A DNA stretch of 64,000 nucleotides from Rossellomorea sp. y25 (GCF_038049935.1 NZ_CP145886.1:372001-436000); one strand, 5' to 3'; positions 17,994-26,786 are shown, counted from the first letter of the stretch. A program made the numbers and translations. Notes: generated by a model not told the origin, from the letters alone.

Positions 17994-17999
17994 GGGAAC

Positions 18000-18077
18000 A
18001 AGGGGCGTAGTGAAAGGTATGGAAGATCTTCTTTATAGATTTTAAAGAAGATTTTTCCTTCTTCACCTGCCCCTTTT
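18000..18077 (+). terminator. intercistronic hairpin / partial terminator
   Basis: A nested stem: AAGGGGC (18000-18006) with GCCCCTT (18069-18075), GTGAA with TTCAC, and inside GGAAGATCTTCTTT with AAAGAAGATTTTTCC, ending in TTTT. Located between the binding-protein gene and the permease, it fits an attenuator or mRNA-stabilising structure that keeps the binding protein in excess. Confidence 0.75.
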
Positions 18078-18148
18078 ATATGAGTCTATTTACTACTATT
18101 GAAAAGGAAAGTGGCTAAAGCTGCTACCGAGACAAAAGGAGTTATTAT

Positions 18149-18808
18149 ATGCTGGATTTCAGATGGGACATAATTGGGGAATACCTGCCTTTTTTTCTAA
18201 AGGGAGCATTATTAACAATCGGTTTATCCGTGGGAGCTATCTTTTTAGGTTTAATCTTCGGACTGCTGATGGGGATATTCAGGATTTCTCCCTACCTGCT
18301 CGTTCGAACGCCTTTCATTTGGTACATAAACTTTTTTAGAGGTACTCCATTATTTGTACAGATTCTTCTCATTCATTTTGGTGTGATGCCAATGATCATG
18401 ACGGAGATTAATCCGGCCGTGTCTGCGTTAGTGGCACTATCGTTGAATGCCACGGCATATATCGCCGAAATATTCCGCGGGGGTATTCAGTCCATTGACC
18501 GGGGGCAGATGGAAGCTGCCAGGTCATTGGGGATGACCAATATCCAGGCGATGAGGCATATCATTATCCCTCAAGCATTTAAGCGGATGATTCCTCCACT
18601 TGGAAATGAGTTTATCGTGTTACTGAAAGACTCTTCCCTGGCAGCGGTTATCGCAGCTCCTGAGCTTATGTACTGGGGGCGTGCCATGCAGGGGCAGTAT
18701 TATCGTGTATGGGAACCGTATTTAGCAGTCGCTATTATCTATTTAATCCTTACTCTATCTCTTACGTATCTACTAAACTATATTGAGCGGAGGATGGCAA
18801 CCGAATGA
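18149..18808 (+). CDS. amino-acid ABC transporter permease
   Basis: 219 residues, five to six membrane segments. It contains the HisM/GlnP-type EAA loop ([26 protein letters not shown]), which docks on the ATPase, and the FRGTPLFVQ segment typical of polar amino-acid permeases. A single permease gene is present, so a homodimer is expected. Its stop codon overlaps the start of the ATPase gene (ATGA), showing translational coupling. Confidence 0.93.
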   Translation: MLDFRWDIIGEYLPFFLKGALLTIGLSVGAIFLGLIFGLLMGIFRISPYLLVRTPFIWYINFFRGTPLFVQILLIHFGVMPMIMTEINPAVSALVALSLNATAYIAEIFRGGIQSIDRGQMEAARSLGMTNIQAMRHIIIPQAFKRMIPPLGNEFIVLLKDSSLAAVIAAPELMYWGRAMQGQYYRVWEPYLAVAIIYLILTLSLTYLLNYIERRMATE

Positions 18809-19527
18809 TTAAAGCAGTGAACCTTAAGAAATCCTTTGGAGAATTGGAAGTATTGAAAGATATTAACGTCAATATCAAACCGCAAGAAGTGGTTGTAGTA
18901 ATAGGGCCTTCAGGTTCAGGAAAATCAACGTTTCTGCGTTGTTTGAACCTTTTAGAATCGATTACCGATGGTCATGTTTATATTAAAGACCGGGATATAA
19001 CGGCCAAACAAACAGATATCAATAAAGTACGTACGGATGTGGGAATGGTTTTTCAGCAATTTAATCTTTTCCCTCATAAAACCGTGATCCAGAACATTAT
19101 GCTCTCACCGATGAAGGTAAGAAAGTGGCAAAAGGATAGGGCGGAGAAGAAGGCATTAGAGTTACTTGATAAGGTGGGACTCAGGGAAAAAGCGTATGTG
19201 TACCCGGACTCCTTATCAGGCGGGCAGAAGCAACGGGTGGCCATTGCACGGGCCTTGGCCATGGAGCCTGAGATCATGCTGTTCGATGAGCCTACTTCAG
19301 CCCTTGATCCAGAAATGGTAGGAGAGGTGCTGGAGGTAATGAAACAGCTTGCGAAAGAGGGCATGACCATGGTCGTGGTCACCCATGAAATGGGGTTTGC
19401 GAGAGAAGTCGGGGACCGTGTCATCTTTATGGACGGAGGGTACATCGTGGAAGAAAACAGACCGTCTGAACTCTTCGGGAACCCCAAACATGAAAGAACT
19501 CAAGCGTTTTTAAGTAAAGTGTTATAA
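18805..19527 (+). CDS. amino-acid ABC transporter ATP-binding protein (GlnQ-like)
   Basis: 240 residues, standard for GlnQ/HisP ATPases. Walker [10 protein letters not shown] (near 33), Q-loop FQQFNLFPH, signature [15 protein letters not shown], Walker [14 protein letters not shown] and H-loop VVVTHEM are all intact. It energises uptake by the permease encoded just upstream. It starts inside the permease stop codon (4-bp overlap) and is the last gene of the operon. A tandem repeat array lies 60 bp downstream. Confidence 0.95.
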   Translation: MIKAVNLKKSFGELEVLKDINVNIKPQEVVVVIGPSGSGKSTFLRCLNLLESITDGHVYIKDRDITAKQTDINKVRTDVGMVFQQFNLFPHKTVIQNIMLSPMKVRKWQKDRAEKKALELLDKVGLREKAYVYPDSLSGGQKQRVAIARALAMEPEIMLFDEPTSALDPEMVGEVLEVMKQLAKEGMTMVVVTHEMGFAREVGDRVIFMDGGYIVEENRPSELFGNPKHERTQAFLSKVL

Positions 19528-19588
19528 TTTGAGTCAAATGAAGGGGAAGCGTTCTAAATTTAGAGGTCATGTCCAAAGTTGAAAAACA

Positions 19589-19681
19589 TTTATTTTCAAC
19601 TTTAGATGATTTGTTTTCAAAATACTGGATTTATTTTCAATTTCAGTGTATTTGTTTTCAACTTTCAACATTTATTTTCAA
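19589..19681. repeat. 20/21-bp tandem array, five TTTRTTTTCAA cores
   Basis: The 11-bp core TTTATTTTCAA or TTTGTTTTCAA occurs at 19589, 19610, 19630, 19651 and 19671; A and G versions alternate, and unit lengths alternate 21, 20, 21, 20. Spacers of 9-10 bases differ. The same array in the opposite orientation is at 37439-37531. Confidence 0.85.
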
Positions 19682-19700
19682 ATCCTGAATTCCACAACAA

Positions 19701-19729
19701 AAGGAGCCTTCTCAACAAGGCTCCTTTTT
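19701..19729. terminator. bidirectional terminator between ABC importer and sigma factor
   Basis: AAAAGGAGCCTT pairs with AAGGCTCCTTTT; T runs occur on both strands. It ends the minus-strand operon finishing at 19730 and can stop plus-strand readthrough. Confidence 0.85.
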
Positions 19730-20263
19730 CTATGCGGTATGTTCTACATAAATGATCGAGTGCAGCTGCTTTCTTGCCCGGTGAAAACGGGTTTTGACGG
19801 TGGAAGGAGTGAGGTTCAGCTTTAAAGCAATCTCCCCATCACTAAGATCCTGTGTCACTTTCAATGACATGACTTCCTGCTGAGAAAGTGGCAGCCTCTT
19901 AATGTTTTCCTGGATGCTGTACTTAAGAAACTGTGCTTCAATTTCCATTTCCAGAGGGTTATAATCCTGTATTGATTGAACCTCTTCATCATTTTCCATA
20001 TAGACTTCATTGCGTTTCGATTCTTTTCGGATGAAATCGATTGCTGTACATCTTGCGATAGAAGTGAGCCAGGACTTCGTTTTGGTCGAATCCAGTAAAG
20101 TATCGATTTTGATGTACGCTTTAAGAAATGTTTCCTGGACGATGTCCTGTGATAAGTAAGTGTTTTTCGTTAAGTTATAAGCAATATGATAAATCAGCTT
20201 GTGAAATTGTTCATACATCTCCTCAAATGAGGGGGGAGATGAGGGTAGCTGAAGTGTGTCCAT
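19730..20263 (-). CDS. ECF-type sigma-70 family RNA polymerase sigma factor
   Basis: 177 residues with sigma region 2 (QDIVQETFLKAYIKIDTLLDSTKTKSWLTSIARCTAIDFIRK) and region 4 (LPLSQQEVMSLKVTQDLSDGEIALKLNLTPSTVKTRFHRARKQL). It would direct RNA polymerase to a small stress regulon. ECF factors are normally paired with a membrane anti-sigma factor; none is adjacent. Instead it follows, by 19 bp, a large ABC permease with a long C-terminal soluble region, and appears to be the last gene of a GntR-ABC operon. GAGG precedes the ATG. Regulation through the ABC transporter is inference. Confidence 0.9.
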   Translation of the reverse strand: MDTLQLPSSPPSFEEMYEQFHKLIYHIAYNLTKNTYLSQDIVQETFLKAYIKIDTLLDSTKTKSWLTSIARCTAIDFIRKESKRNEVYMENDEEVQSIQDYNPLEMEIEAQFLKYSIQENIKRLPLSQQEVMSLKVTQDLSDGEIALKLNLTPSTVKTRFHRARKQLHSIIYVEHTA

Positions 20264-20282
20264 AGGATTTAACCTCGACTTT

Positions 20283-22256
20283 CTATTCTAAATCATTCAT
20301 TTCCTTTATTAAAAAAGGAGGAGCATCCTTTTCTTCCAATCCACGTATCTCCACATATCCATGGTTTTTATACTTAATGATGACCATATATTCGTTTGTT
20401 ATGGAATGGTAGACGAACTCATTCATGATTCCTTCGATGTGTTTGGAATCCGTAATTTCAATCCCTTTACCTTCCTTCTTTAACTCAAGTGCCGCTTGTT
20501 GTTGGTCCATGACGTTATATAGACGATTCCTGTAATTCTTTTGATCGATCACATACATCCACTCAATATCCGATGAAGTGACTTTAATATCATCTAGATA
20601 CCCGTTGTTCTGCAACCAAGTTTCAAAATTCTTATAGTTATTTTTCACTCCAACATTGATCCATCGATTCTCTGATAGGAGAAATTCGACGTTGTAGAGG
20701 TTTACTTTGTCCCGGTCTTCAAATGTACCATTATATGTTTCTTCTTTTAATAGATTGATGGCTTCCTTGATCTGTTTCGTATCGATAATAGATATCTGCT
20801 TTCGCCCGCCCATGTCAGCATAAATCGACAGCTTGTCTACACTGTTTGGATCTACGGAGAAGATTTCTTCTGTTGTTTCTTTAAAACTCTTCATTTTATA
20901 TAAAGCAGTATAATGTGATTTAATCTCTTCTATATTTATCCGATAGTTTCTCACTAGCTTGCTTCCATTATGCATTTTGTAATAAAGGAAGACCTGTTCG
21001 CTATCCTCGTCTGTAACGGTACGATCCTGATTGTTGACGATTTCCTTATGAAGGTTCAGGACGGCTTTAATGGTTTGAGGGTCGTTTATAAAGTGATCCT
21101 TGATAAGGCTATCTGGATTGTCCCTCAGGGAATAATAGCTGTTGCTGATATGGACCTTTTCTATGCCCTTTAAATCAGGAATCTTCTTTTCATATTGAAA
21201 TAAATCGAACTGAATGAATAAACCGATAAGAGAGATGGACACGGCAAACCCGGCAAAGCCCTTCCAATGACGGAACACTCTCCAATGTTTTTGTAAAACC
21301 ATTTCTGCAAGATAATAGCCTATGAATGAACCGATGAAATAGCCGAATAAGGTCCATCCCGTCTCTTGATAGATTCCATTGAAGTACATACCGCCGACCA
21401 GCATGAAACAGAATGCGACTCCATATTTGAATAGGGGTCGGAGGACAGGGAATACAATAGCAAGTGACGCTGCTTCTACTTTTCTCGTTTTATATAATAC
21501 ATACGATAAAACATAGAGTAGGAGAGTGATAGCTATGAACAGTGTTACATCTAATCCGGAAAAGATTTTATTCTCAAGATATACGGCCTTGATGACAGGG
21601 GAATATTGTTCGATTTTGATATTGAAAAAATAATCCTCTGGAAATCCATATAAAAGATTTTTCAAGCTAAAGCATACGAGCATAAACATTCCAGCCGGTA
21701 ATAGGAGCAGGATGTAAGTCATTACTCCCTGTACAGCTGTTAGTCCCGTTATCATGCCCACAAAGGTAGCGGCTGTGAACAGAAGGATGTTCATTAGGAT
21801 CGTGATGCCGCACCAGACTAAAATGTCTTGAACATCAATGAATTGCTGAAGATCCGTAAATGAATAAAAGGAAAGTAAAATCGCTGTATTCAGTACAATT
21901 GGCATGATGAGGATGACGATTCCTGTAACGGTAAAATGATAAAACAATTTGCTGCGTGTCAGCGGAAGGCTATGCATGAAGTCTGCAGCCTGCTTTACAT
22001 GTAAATAACGGAAAAGGAAAAGGGATAAGATGACCGGAACGAACAGCATCAAACCCATTTGAATCGGGTATTGCATTTTAAACAGGTTCTCGTAAATGGC
22101 AATCGGATAGGGTTGATTGTCGTTGGAAAGTTTACCGATAATGTCAACCGGCAACGAAAAGAGAAGTCCGATAAAATAAACGATCCCTACCCATCCAACA
22201 TTCCTAAGGCTTTGAAGGATGACTTCCTTATTGATCCATGATGTTTTGGATGGCAT
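20283..22256 (-). CDS. ABC transporter permease with large C-terminal soluble domain
   Basis: About 657 residues. The first ~350 contain about ten hydrophobic segments in a layout typical of ABC-2-like exporters (including ADFMHSLPLTRSKLFY, a motif seen in Bacillus ABC permeases paired with YtrB-like ATPases). The last ~290 residues are soluble and mixed alpha/beta (a DUF6449-like arrangement is my recollection of the family). An upstream ATG at 22295 would overlap the ATPase gene by 68 bp; the ATG at 22256 is preceded by GGAGG at the right distance. The substrate is unknown; antibiotic or cell-wall stress export is the usual role for GntR-controlled systems of this type. Confidence 0.8.
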   Translation of the reverse strand: MPSKTSWINKEVILQSLRNVGWVGIVYFIGLLFSLPVDIIGKLSNDNQPYPIAIYENLFKMQYPIQMGLMLFVPVILSLFLFRYLHVKQAADFMHSLPLTRSKLFYHFTVTGIVILIMPIVLNTAILLSFYSFTDLQQFIDVQDILVWCGITILMNILLFTAATFVGMITGLTAVQGVMTYILLLLPAGMFMLVCFSLKNLLYGFPEDYFFNIKIEQYSPVIKAVYLENKIFSGLDVTLFIAITLLLYVLSYVLYKTRKVEAASLAIVFPVLRPLFKYGVAFCFMLVGGMYFNGIYQETGWTLFGYFIGSFIGYYLAEMVLQKHWRVFRHWKGFAGFAVSISLIGLFIQFDLFQYEKKIPDLKGIEKVHISNSYYSLRDNPDSLIKDHFINDPQTIKAVLNLHKEIVNNQDRTVTDEDSEQVFLYYKMHNGSKLVRNYRINIEEIKSHYTALYKMKSFKETTEEIFSVDPNSVDKLSIYADMGGRKQISIIDTKQIKEAINLLKEETYNGTFEDRDKVNLYNVEFLLSENRWINVGVKNNYKNFETWLQNNGYLDDIKVTSSDIEWMYVIDQKNYRNRLYNVMDQQQAALELKKEGKGIEITDSKHIEGIMNEFVYHSITNEYMVIIKYKNHGYVEIRGLEEKDAPPFLIKEMNDLE

Positions 22257-23130
22257 ATCCGACGTCCTCCATTTCATAAACAAAAATTTCTTCAAGGGTC
22301 AACGGTAACATATCGAAAATAACTGGATGATAAGGTTGGATCTTGCTTCTTACCTGTTGTTCATCCCCTCGAACGATGCAGAGGGATACGCTTCCCCTGG
22401 TCTCTTCGTGCAGAAGGTCAAGTTCGGTAAAGAGCTTCTGCGGCATTTCGCCTTTAAAGGCCAACTGAACTTTATGAATCCCGGATTTCAAATCATCAAG
22501 CTCTTTCTCCAATAGAAATCTTCCTTGATGCAAAATTCCGATATGATCACAAACATCCTCCACTTCACGAAGGTTGTGAGAGGAAATAAGGATCGTCATC
22601 TCCCGATTGGCAACTTCTGTGATCAGCACGCTTTTTACTTTCTTACGAACGACAGGATCCAATCCATCAAGGGGCTCATCCAGAATGAGCACATCCGGCT
22701 GAGTGGATAATCCTAGAATGAAGGCTGCTTGACGCTGGACGCCTTTCGAAAATTTATGAAGCTTTTTATGAGGGTTTACCTCAAATAGGCCGGTTAGAGA
22801 TTGATACTGATGTTCATTCCAGCGACTATAGGTGTTTTGATAAAATTTTGCCATTTGATTCAAGGTATAGTGAGCGAAGAAAAAGGGTTGATCAGGAATG
22901 AAAAACAGGGTTTCTTTCGTTTTGATATTCTCAAAGATCGCTTGGTCTCTTAAGAGAACGTTCCCGCTATCCGGCTTTAACACTCCCGCAATGGTTTTGA
23001 GTAGTGTCGTTTTTCCTGCCCCATTCGATCCGAGCAGTCCATAAATCGATCCTTTTTGAACAGAGAACGAAACGTCATGAATAATTGTAGTACCTTCAAA
23101 GGATTTACTTAATGATTTAATCTCTATCAT
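22228..23130 (-). CDS. ABC transporter ATP-binding protein (YtrB-like)
   Basis: About 300 residues. Walker A GSNGAGKTT, signature FSKGVQRQAAFILGLS (a degenerate LSGGQ), Walker B VLILDEPLDGLDP and H-loop ILISSHNL are visible, followed by a C-terminal extension. It overlaps the GntR gene upstream by 14 bp and the permease start downstream by 29 bp, so the operon is tightly coupled. The start MIEIKSLSKSF is chosen because upstream in-frame codons fall within the regulator gene. Confidence 0.9.
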   Translation of the reverse strand: MIEIKSLSKSFEGTTIIHDVSFSVQKGSIYGLLGSNGAGKTTLLKTIAGVLKPDSGNVLLRDQAIFENIKTKETLFFIPDQPFFFAHYTLNQMAKFYQNTYSRWNEHQYQSLTGLFEVNPHKKLHKFSKGVQRQAAFILGLSTQPDVLILDEPLDGLDPVVRKKVKSVLITEVANREMTILISSHNLREVEDVCDHIGILHQGRFLLEKELDDLKSGIHKVQLAFKGEMPQKLFTELDLLHEETRGSVSLCIVRGDEQQVRSKIQPYHPVIFDMLPLTLEEIFVYEMEDVGYAIQNIMDQ

Positions 23131-23512
23131 CAGATTGATTCCCTCCTGCCGATGCCTCGATGTCAGCAATCATCTGCTTTAAGTCTTCAGGCGTAATCCC
23201 TAAATAAAGAGCTTCAGACAAAAGTTTAGACAACTCTTCCTTTACTTTCATAATTTTCTCCGCATTTTGAATGTGACTTGAAGGATTAACAAAGCTACCC
23301 CGTCCTTTCACCGAATAAATAAACCTTTGAGTTTCTAGTTCCCTATAAGCTTTTTGGATTGTGTTTGGATTTATGGTCAGCTGTTGGGCCAATGCACGAA
23401 CGGAAGGCAATTGTTCGTCAGGCTTCAACACCTCATTAATGATCAACTCTTTTAATTTCTCGACTAATTGTTCATATATGGGCTTTCGACTTCTTAAATC
23501 AAGCTCAAACAT
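23117..23512 (-). CDS. GntR-family regulator, YtrA-like
   Basis: 131 residues. The N-terminal winged helix (YEQLVEKLKELIINEVLKPDEQLPSVRALAQQLTINPNTIQKAYRELE) is the GntR signature; the short C-terminal tail of about 45 residues is typical of the YtrA subfamily, which controls linked ABC transporter operons and is usually relieved by cell-wall antibiotics. The open frame extends further upstream to 23992, but the first good start is the ATG at 23512 preceded by GGGAGGG. It likely represses its own operon. Confidence 0.9.
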   Translation of the reverse strand: MFELDLRSRKPIYEQLVEKLKELIINEVLKPDEQLPSVRALAQQLTINPNTIQKAYRELETQRFIYSVKGRGSFVNPSSHIQNAEKIMKVKEELSKLLSEALYLGITPEDLKQMIADIEASAGGNQSDDRD

Positions 23513-23828
23513 ATCCACCCTCCCAACCGTATAAAGTGTACTATGTGTCTTAATACAGTTAAAGTATATAACAAGTTCTACCAGTTTGGGAAGAGGGGAA
23601 ATGAAAATATTCTTGAAAAGCTGGTAAGTGTGGTATTCACTTTGACTTTTGTGAATAAGGACTCCAGGTTTGGGAGTAAAAAGAATGATACAAACACAAA
23701 CTGAGATGAATAACATATATATAGAAAAGTGATAAAGCATGGTAAAGATGACATTTCCTTTGACAAAGAAAGTTTCCTTGATGCAAAATGGTGGTATTAA
23801 AATTTTTGATCGGAGGAGAGGGTCGGTT

Positions 23829-24644
23829 ATGTTCTTAGATTGGTTAAGTGGATTCAACCCAGCCGTCCAGGCACTTTTTGGCGGTACATTGACATGGGGA
23901 TTAACCGCACTGGGGGCCGCGACGGTTTTTTTCTTTACCAAAATAGAAAAGCATACTCTGAACATGATGCTTGGGTTTGCTGCAGGTGTCATGATAGCAG
24001 CATCGTTTTGGTCACTTCTTGCTCCATCAATAGAGTTCAGTGAACAAAACGGTCAGATTCCGTGGCTCGCTCCTGCAATCGGTTTTTTGCTTGGCGGCCT
24101 TTTCATTCGACTATTAGATTTTGTCGTACCTCATTTACACTTAGGGAACTCAGCAGAAAAAGCGGAGGGACCTCCGACTAAATTTAAAAAATCAACCTTA
24201 CTATTTCTTGCGATTACCCTTCATAACATTCCCGAAGGTTTAGCCATCGGTGTGGCTTTTGGGGCAGCGTCAATGGGACTTGGTGACGCAACATTGGTAG
24301 GGGCGATCGGGCTCGCGATCGGAATTGGTATTCAGAATATGCCTGAAGGGGCGGCCCTTTCTATTCCATTGCGCGGAGAAGGGATGTCACGTCTGAGGTC
24401 CTTCAACTATGGTCAGCTTTCAGCTATCGTTGAGCCCATTGCTGCCGTAGTTGGTGCAGCTGCTGTCCTATTAGTGCAGCCATTGCTTCCTTACGCACTT
24501 GCTTTTGCTGCAGGGGCAATGATTTTCGTAGTAGTGGAAGAGCTGATCCCAGAGTCTCAATCCTCTGGAAGTACAGACTTGGCCACATTGGGACTCATGT
24601 TGGGATTTGTTGTAATGATGATTCTGGACGTATCGTTGGGTTAA
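23829..24644 (+). CDS. ZIP-family metal transporter
   Basis: 271 residues with eight membrane segments. TM4 carries HNIPEG and TM5 carries QNMPEG, the paired metal-binding signature of ZIP transporters, which move Zn2+ and other divalent cations into the cytoplasm. A cytoplasmic His-poor loop separates TM3 and TM4. The chosen ATG is preceded by GGAGGAG; the open frame upstream to 23739 lacks a better start. Monocistronic, with a strong terminator at 24652-24682. Confidence 0.9.
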   Translation: MFLDWLSGFNPAVQALFGGTLTWGLTALGAATVFFFTKIEKHTLNMMLGFAAGVMIAASFWSLLAPSIEFSEQNGQIPWLAPAIGFLLGGLFIRLLDFVVPHLHLGNSAEKAEGPPTKFKKSTLLFLAITLHNIPEGLAIGVAFGAASMGLGDATLVGAIGLAIGIGIQNMPEGAALSIPLRGEGMSRLRSFNYGQLSAIVEPIAAVVGAAAVLLVQPLLPYALAFAAGAMIFVVVEELIPESQSSGSTDLATLGLMLGFVVMMILDVSLG

Positions 24645-24651
24645 TAAAAGT

Positions 24652-24682
24652 AAGCATGCGACTTAGGTCGCATGCTTTTTTT
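24652..24682 (+). terminator. terminator after ZIP transporter gene
   Basis: AAGCATGCGAC pairs with GTCGCATGCTT, then a T run. Confidence 0.92.
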
Positions 24683-24723
24683 ATTTCCAAAAATAGTATA
24701 ATGGTAGTGAAGGGGGTGAAAAT

Positions 24724-25266
24724 GTGAAGATTGGTCTCGTAAGGCATTTTAAAGTAAAAAGAGGATACCCTGAAAGATTTGTAACATCCGAAGAACTAAT
24801 GAAGTGGGTAGAAGAGTACGATGAGTCTGATGTAGAAGAGAATGAGGTTGATCTTCATGATATTGAATGGAAGAAGTGCTACGCAAGTGACTTAACCAGG
24901 GCAGAAGTAACTGCTCGAAAAGTCTATGCCGGGGATATCGTATCGTTGAAGGAACTACGTGAAATCAGACTATCTCCCTTATTCAATTACAAGAGAAAGC
25001 TTCCTCTGTTTTTACATTTGTTTATGATCCGGGTAGCCTGGTGGTTTAATCATCGTTCTCAGCCTGAAAGTAAGAATGAAATCCTTAAAAGAATCAACAG
25101 GATTGTCGAAGCGATCATACATGAGGGTGAGGACGTTCTCATTGTTGGGCATGGCGGGATTATGATGTTTATGAGAAAAGAGCTGATTAAACGAGGGTTT
25201 AATGGCCCTAAGTTTAGAAGACCAGCAAACGGGAAGCTATATGTTTTTCAAGACAAAAAAGGATGA
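24724..25266 (+). CDS. histidine phosphatase family protein
   Basis: 180 residues. The opening IGLVRHFKV holds the catalytic RH pair (Phe replaces the usual Gly/Ala after it), DLTRAEVTARKV is the conserved helix following the substrate site, and VGHGGIMMFM holds the second catalytic His. The branch acts on phosphoesters such as sugar or nucleotide phosphates; the substrate is unknown. The start is GTG after AAGGGGGTG. Monocistronic. Confidence 0.88.
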   Translation: MKIGLVRHFKVKRGYPERFVTSEELMKWVEEYDESDVEENEVDLHDIEWKKCYASDLTRAEVTARKVYAGDIVSLKELREIRLSPLFNYKRKLPLFLHLFMIRVAWWFNHRSQPESKNEILKRINRIVEAIIHEGEDVLIVGHGGIMMFMRKELIKRGFNGPKFRRPANGKLYVFQDKKG

Positions 25267-25283
25267 TTCCGGGGAATCATCCT
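25261..25283 (-). terminator. terminator of the YflT-like gene
   Basis: GGATGATTCC pairs with GGAATCATCC; on the minus strand it is followed by TTTTTTG. It overlaps the end of the convergent phosphatase gene. Confidence 0.8.
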
Positions 25284-25302
25284 AAGTCATTGTTCTATAA
25301 GG

Positions 25303-25626
25303 TCAGTTCTTAACAATCAATAATATCTTTCCTTCATCGAGCTTTCCTTCGTACTGATCCGCTTCTGCGTGGGAAAATCCAACTTCCATCAGCTTGTTTC
25401 GGAGTTCGTCGCCTTTATTCAGAATCATGTTCCCTACTGCAGTCCCGATGCCTGTTTCCTTAACACCGATCTCATTGGCGTCAGCCCGATCAGCGACTCT
25501 GTCCGTCCGGTCATCATCATGGGATAATACATAAAGATTGTGTTTGTCGATACCTTGAGAAGAAAGCTTTTCAACTTCTGTAATTAATTCCTTATCGTCA
25601 TAAAATTCCTTAACAGTCGGTTTCAA
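25303..25626 (-). CDS. general stress protein, YflT/GSP17M-like
   Basis: About 107 residues. The KEFYDDKELITEVEKLSSQGIDKHNLYVLSHDDDRTDRVADRADANEIGV part is characteristic of the YflT/general stress protein 17M family: a nucleotide-like N-terminal half followed by a Gly-containing amphipathic segment and a short C-terminal domain. An ATG at 25641 has no ribosome binding site, but its own first codons contain GGAGGAG, placed ideally for the TTG at 25626. A sigma-B-like promoter lies at 25671-25696. Function unknown; expression is stress-linked in B. subtilis. Confidence 0.85.
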   Translation of the reverse strand: MKPTVKEFYDDKELITEVEKLSSQGIDKHNLYVLSHDDDRTDRVADRADANEIGVKETGIGTAVGNMILNKGDELRNKLMEVGFSHAEADQYEGKLDEGKILLIVKN

Positions 25627-25670
25627 TTCAATCTCCTCCATTTTTCAAATTATTTTGTCTTCGTTTATCT

Positions 25671-25696
25671 TTTCCCGCGGGTTCCTATTAGTAAAC
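25671..25696 (-). promoter_or_regulatory. sigma-B-like promoter of the YflT-like gene
   Basis: On the minus strand GTTTAC (25696-25691), 14 bases, GGGAAA (25676-25671), against the consensus GTTTAA-N12-15-GGGWAW. It lies about 45 bp before the TTG start. Confidence 0.65.
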
Positions 25697-25758
25697 CTTT
25701 GAATAGGTGGGTATACATATTACTAGTGTGTGTAATGAAAGAAGGGAGACGGTTAGAT

Positions 25759-26085
25759 ATGGAAGAAGTTCATTCTTTAGAAACTATCAATGCTACTCTG
25801 GCAGGAGAAAAGATGGTGTTACTATACATATCCAGACCCAATTGCTCTGTTTGTCACGCTCTACTGCCCCAAGTGAAAGGGGTGCTGGAAGAGTTTCAAG
25901 ATGTAAAGTCCATTCATGCCGATGCAGGGGAAATACCGGAAATAGCTGGTGGGTTCTCTATCTTTACTGTGCCGGTGGTCATCGTATTTGTAGATGGAAA
26001 AGAAATGTTCAGGAAGGCCCGATTCGTTCCAATCGATGAGTTACATACCCAAATGTCCCGTCTGGTGAAGATGTTAGACAACTAA
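25759..26085 (+). CDS. thioredoxin-family protein
   Basis: About 108 residues. A thioredoxin fold with CSVC active site (residues 29-32, SRPNCSVCHALLPQ), the cis-Pro in FTVPVVIVF, and a typical final helix. It likely reduces or isomerises disulfides of a cytoplasmic partner. Upstream in-frame starts at 25699 and 25735 lack ribosome binding sites; the ATG at 25759 follows GAAGGGAG. It is divergent from the YflT-like gene, so the promoter regions of the two overlap. Confidence 0.85.
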   Translation: MEEVHSLETINATLAGEKMVLLYISRPNCSVCHALLPQVKGVLEEFQDVKSIHADAGEIPEIAGGFSIFTVPVVIVFVDGKEMFRKARFVPIDELHTQMSRLVKMLDN

Positions 26086-26086
26086 A

Positions 26087-26158
26087 CAAACGTTTGATTA
26101 AGCGTGAAAGTTGTTGGTTTGTCAAAGTTTACAGTATTAAACGGTTGTTTAATACTGT
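26087..26158. promoter_or_regulatory. two palindromes after the thioredoxin gene
   Basis: CAAACGTTTG inside CTAAACAAACGTTTGATTAA (26084-26103) matches two copies near 54161 and 54217. A separate 12-bp perfect inverted repeat, ACAGTATTAAAC and GTTTAATACTGT around GGTT, is at 26131-26158 without a T tail. Operator function is inference. Confidence 0.4.
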
Positions 26159-26207
26159 GAAAATTAAAAATCGAGAGCTGTTTTAAGTTGGGGATTATAG
26201 ACAATGA

Positions 26208-26237
26208 AAAAGAGCTGCTAAAAAAGTAGCTCTTTTG
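26208..26237 (+). terminator. terminator
   Basis: AAAAGAGCT and AGCTCTTTT form a stem around CTAAAAAAGT. It lies between the thioredoxin gene and the small protein gene at 26316. Confidence 0.75.
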
Positions 26238-26315
26238 TCATGGTTCGGTGAATAGGTATATAATAGAGAGTATACGAGTATAGTAGTCATGAAGAAATAA
26301 AAGGGGGCTTGATGA

Positions 26316-26615
26316 ATGATCAGATTGTCCAGGACAAAGAAAGTCATGTTACTTGGTTTAGCAATCATCCTCATAATAGTAGCCAACCGGATTTCCAGTG
26401 TACAACACTTGACAGCAAGAATTGCCACTAACCTGTATATCAGCCTGAAGTATCAAGATCTGGACCTCGAATACCAGAACGTCGAATTCTCACCCCAGTT
26501 TGGAGATTATTCTGTAGCGTATAAGGACAAGGACGGAAAAGTCTATGGATTCATGGTTACCCCTAAGTCAATGCCCGTCATCATACTTCACGATCCTCTT
26601 AATGAGTCACCTTAA
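26316..26615 (+). CDS. small membrane-anchored protein of unknown function
   Basis: 99 residues. A basic N-terminus and one hydrophobic helix (VMLLGLAIILIIVANRI, residues 10-26) are followed by a soluble domain of about 70 residues (LDLEYQNVEFSPQFGDYSVAYKDKDGKVYGFMVTP). The layout resembles short Bacillus proteins of the YfjL/DUF3139 type, in which a membrane helix carries a small outward-facing domain. The start is ATG; upstream AAAGGGGGC spaced nine bases away serves as ribosome binding site. No partner gene is evident. Confidence 0.7.
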   Translation: MIRLSRTKKVMLLGLAIILIIVANRISSVQHLTARIATNLYISLKYQDLDLEYQNVEFSPQFGDYSVAYKDKDGKVYGFMVTPKSMPVIILHDPLNESP

Positions 26616-26702
26616 TCAATAGCGAAGTTAAAGAGTGAACCTCTCTATCTTTTATCATTTCATTCTTCATGTATAATAAAACCAAACAACTTTATAAACG
26701 TT

Positions 26703-26786
26703 ACCACAAGGGGAGCGAAAGCTGAGAGTGAACAATCTGTTCTGACCCTCTGAACCTGTTAGTTAGTACTAGCGTAGGGATGTGGA
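26703..26786 (+). ncRNA. TPP riboswitch (THI element)
   Basis: Contains the diagnostic blocks GGGGAGC, GCTGAGAGTG, GACCCTCTGAACCTG and TAGTACTAGCGTAGGGA, with closing stem CCAC/GTGG. It precedes thiT. The expression platform appears to act on translation: CCCCCTT (26825-26831) can pair with AAGGGGG (26852-26858), which is the thiT ribosome binding site. Confidence 0.95.

Noticed and set aside
19589..19681. CRISPR array
   Set aside because: Cores are only 11 bp and spacers 9-10 bp; there are no cas genes, and the spacing fits DNA-binding phasing rather than spacers of 30 bp or more.
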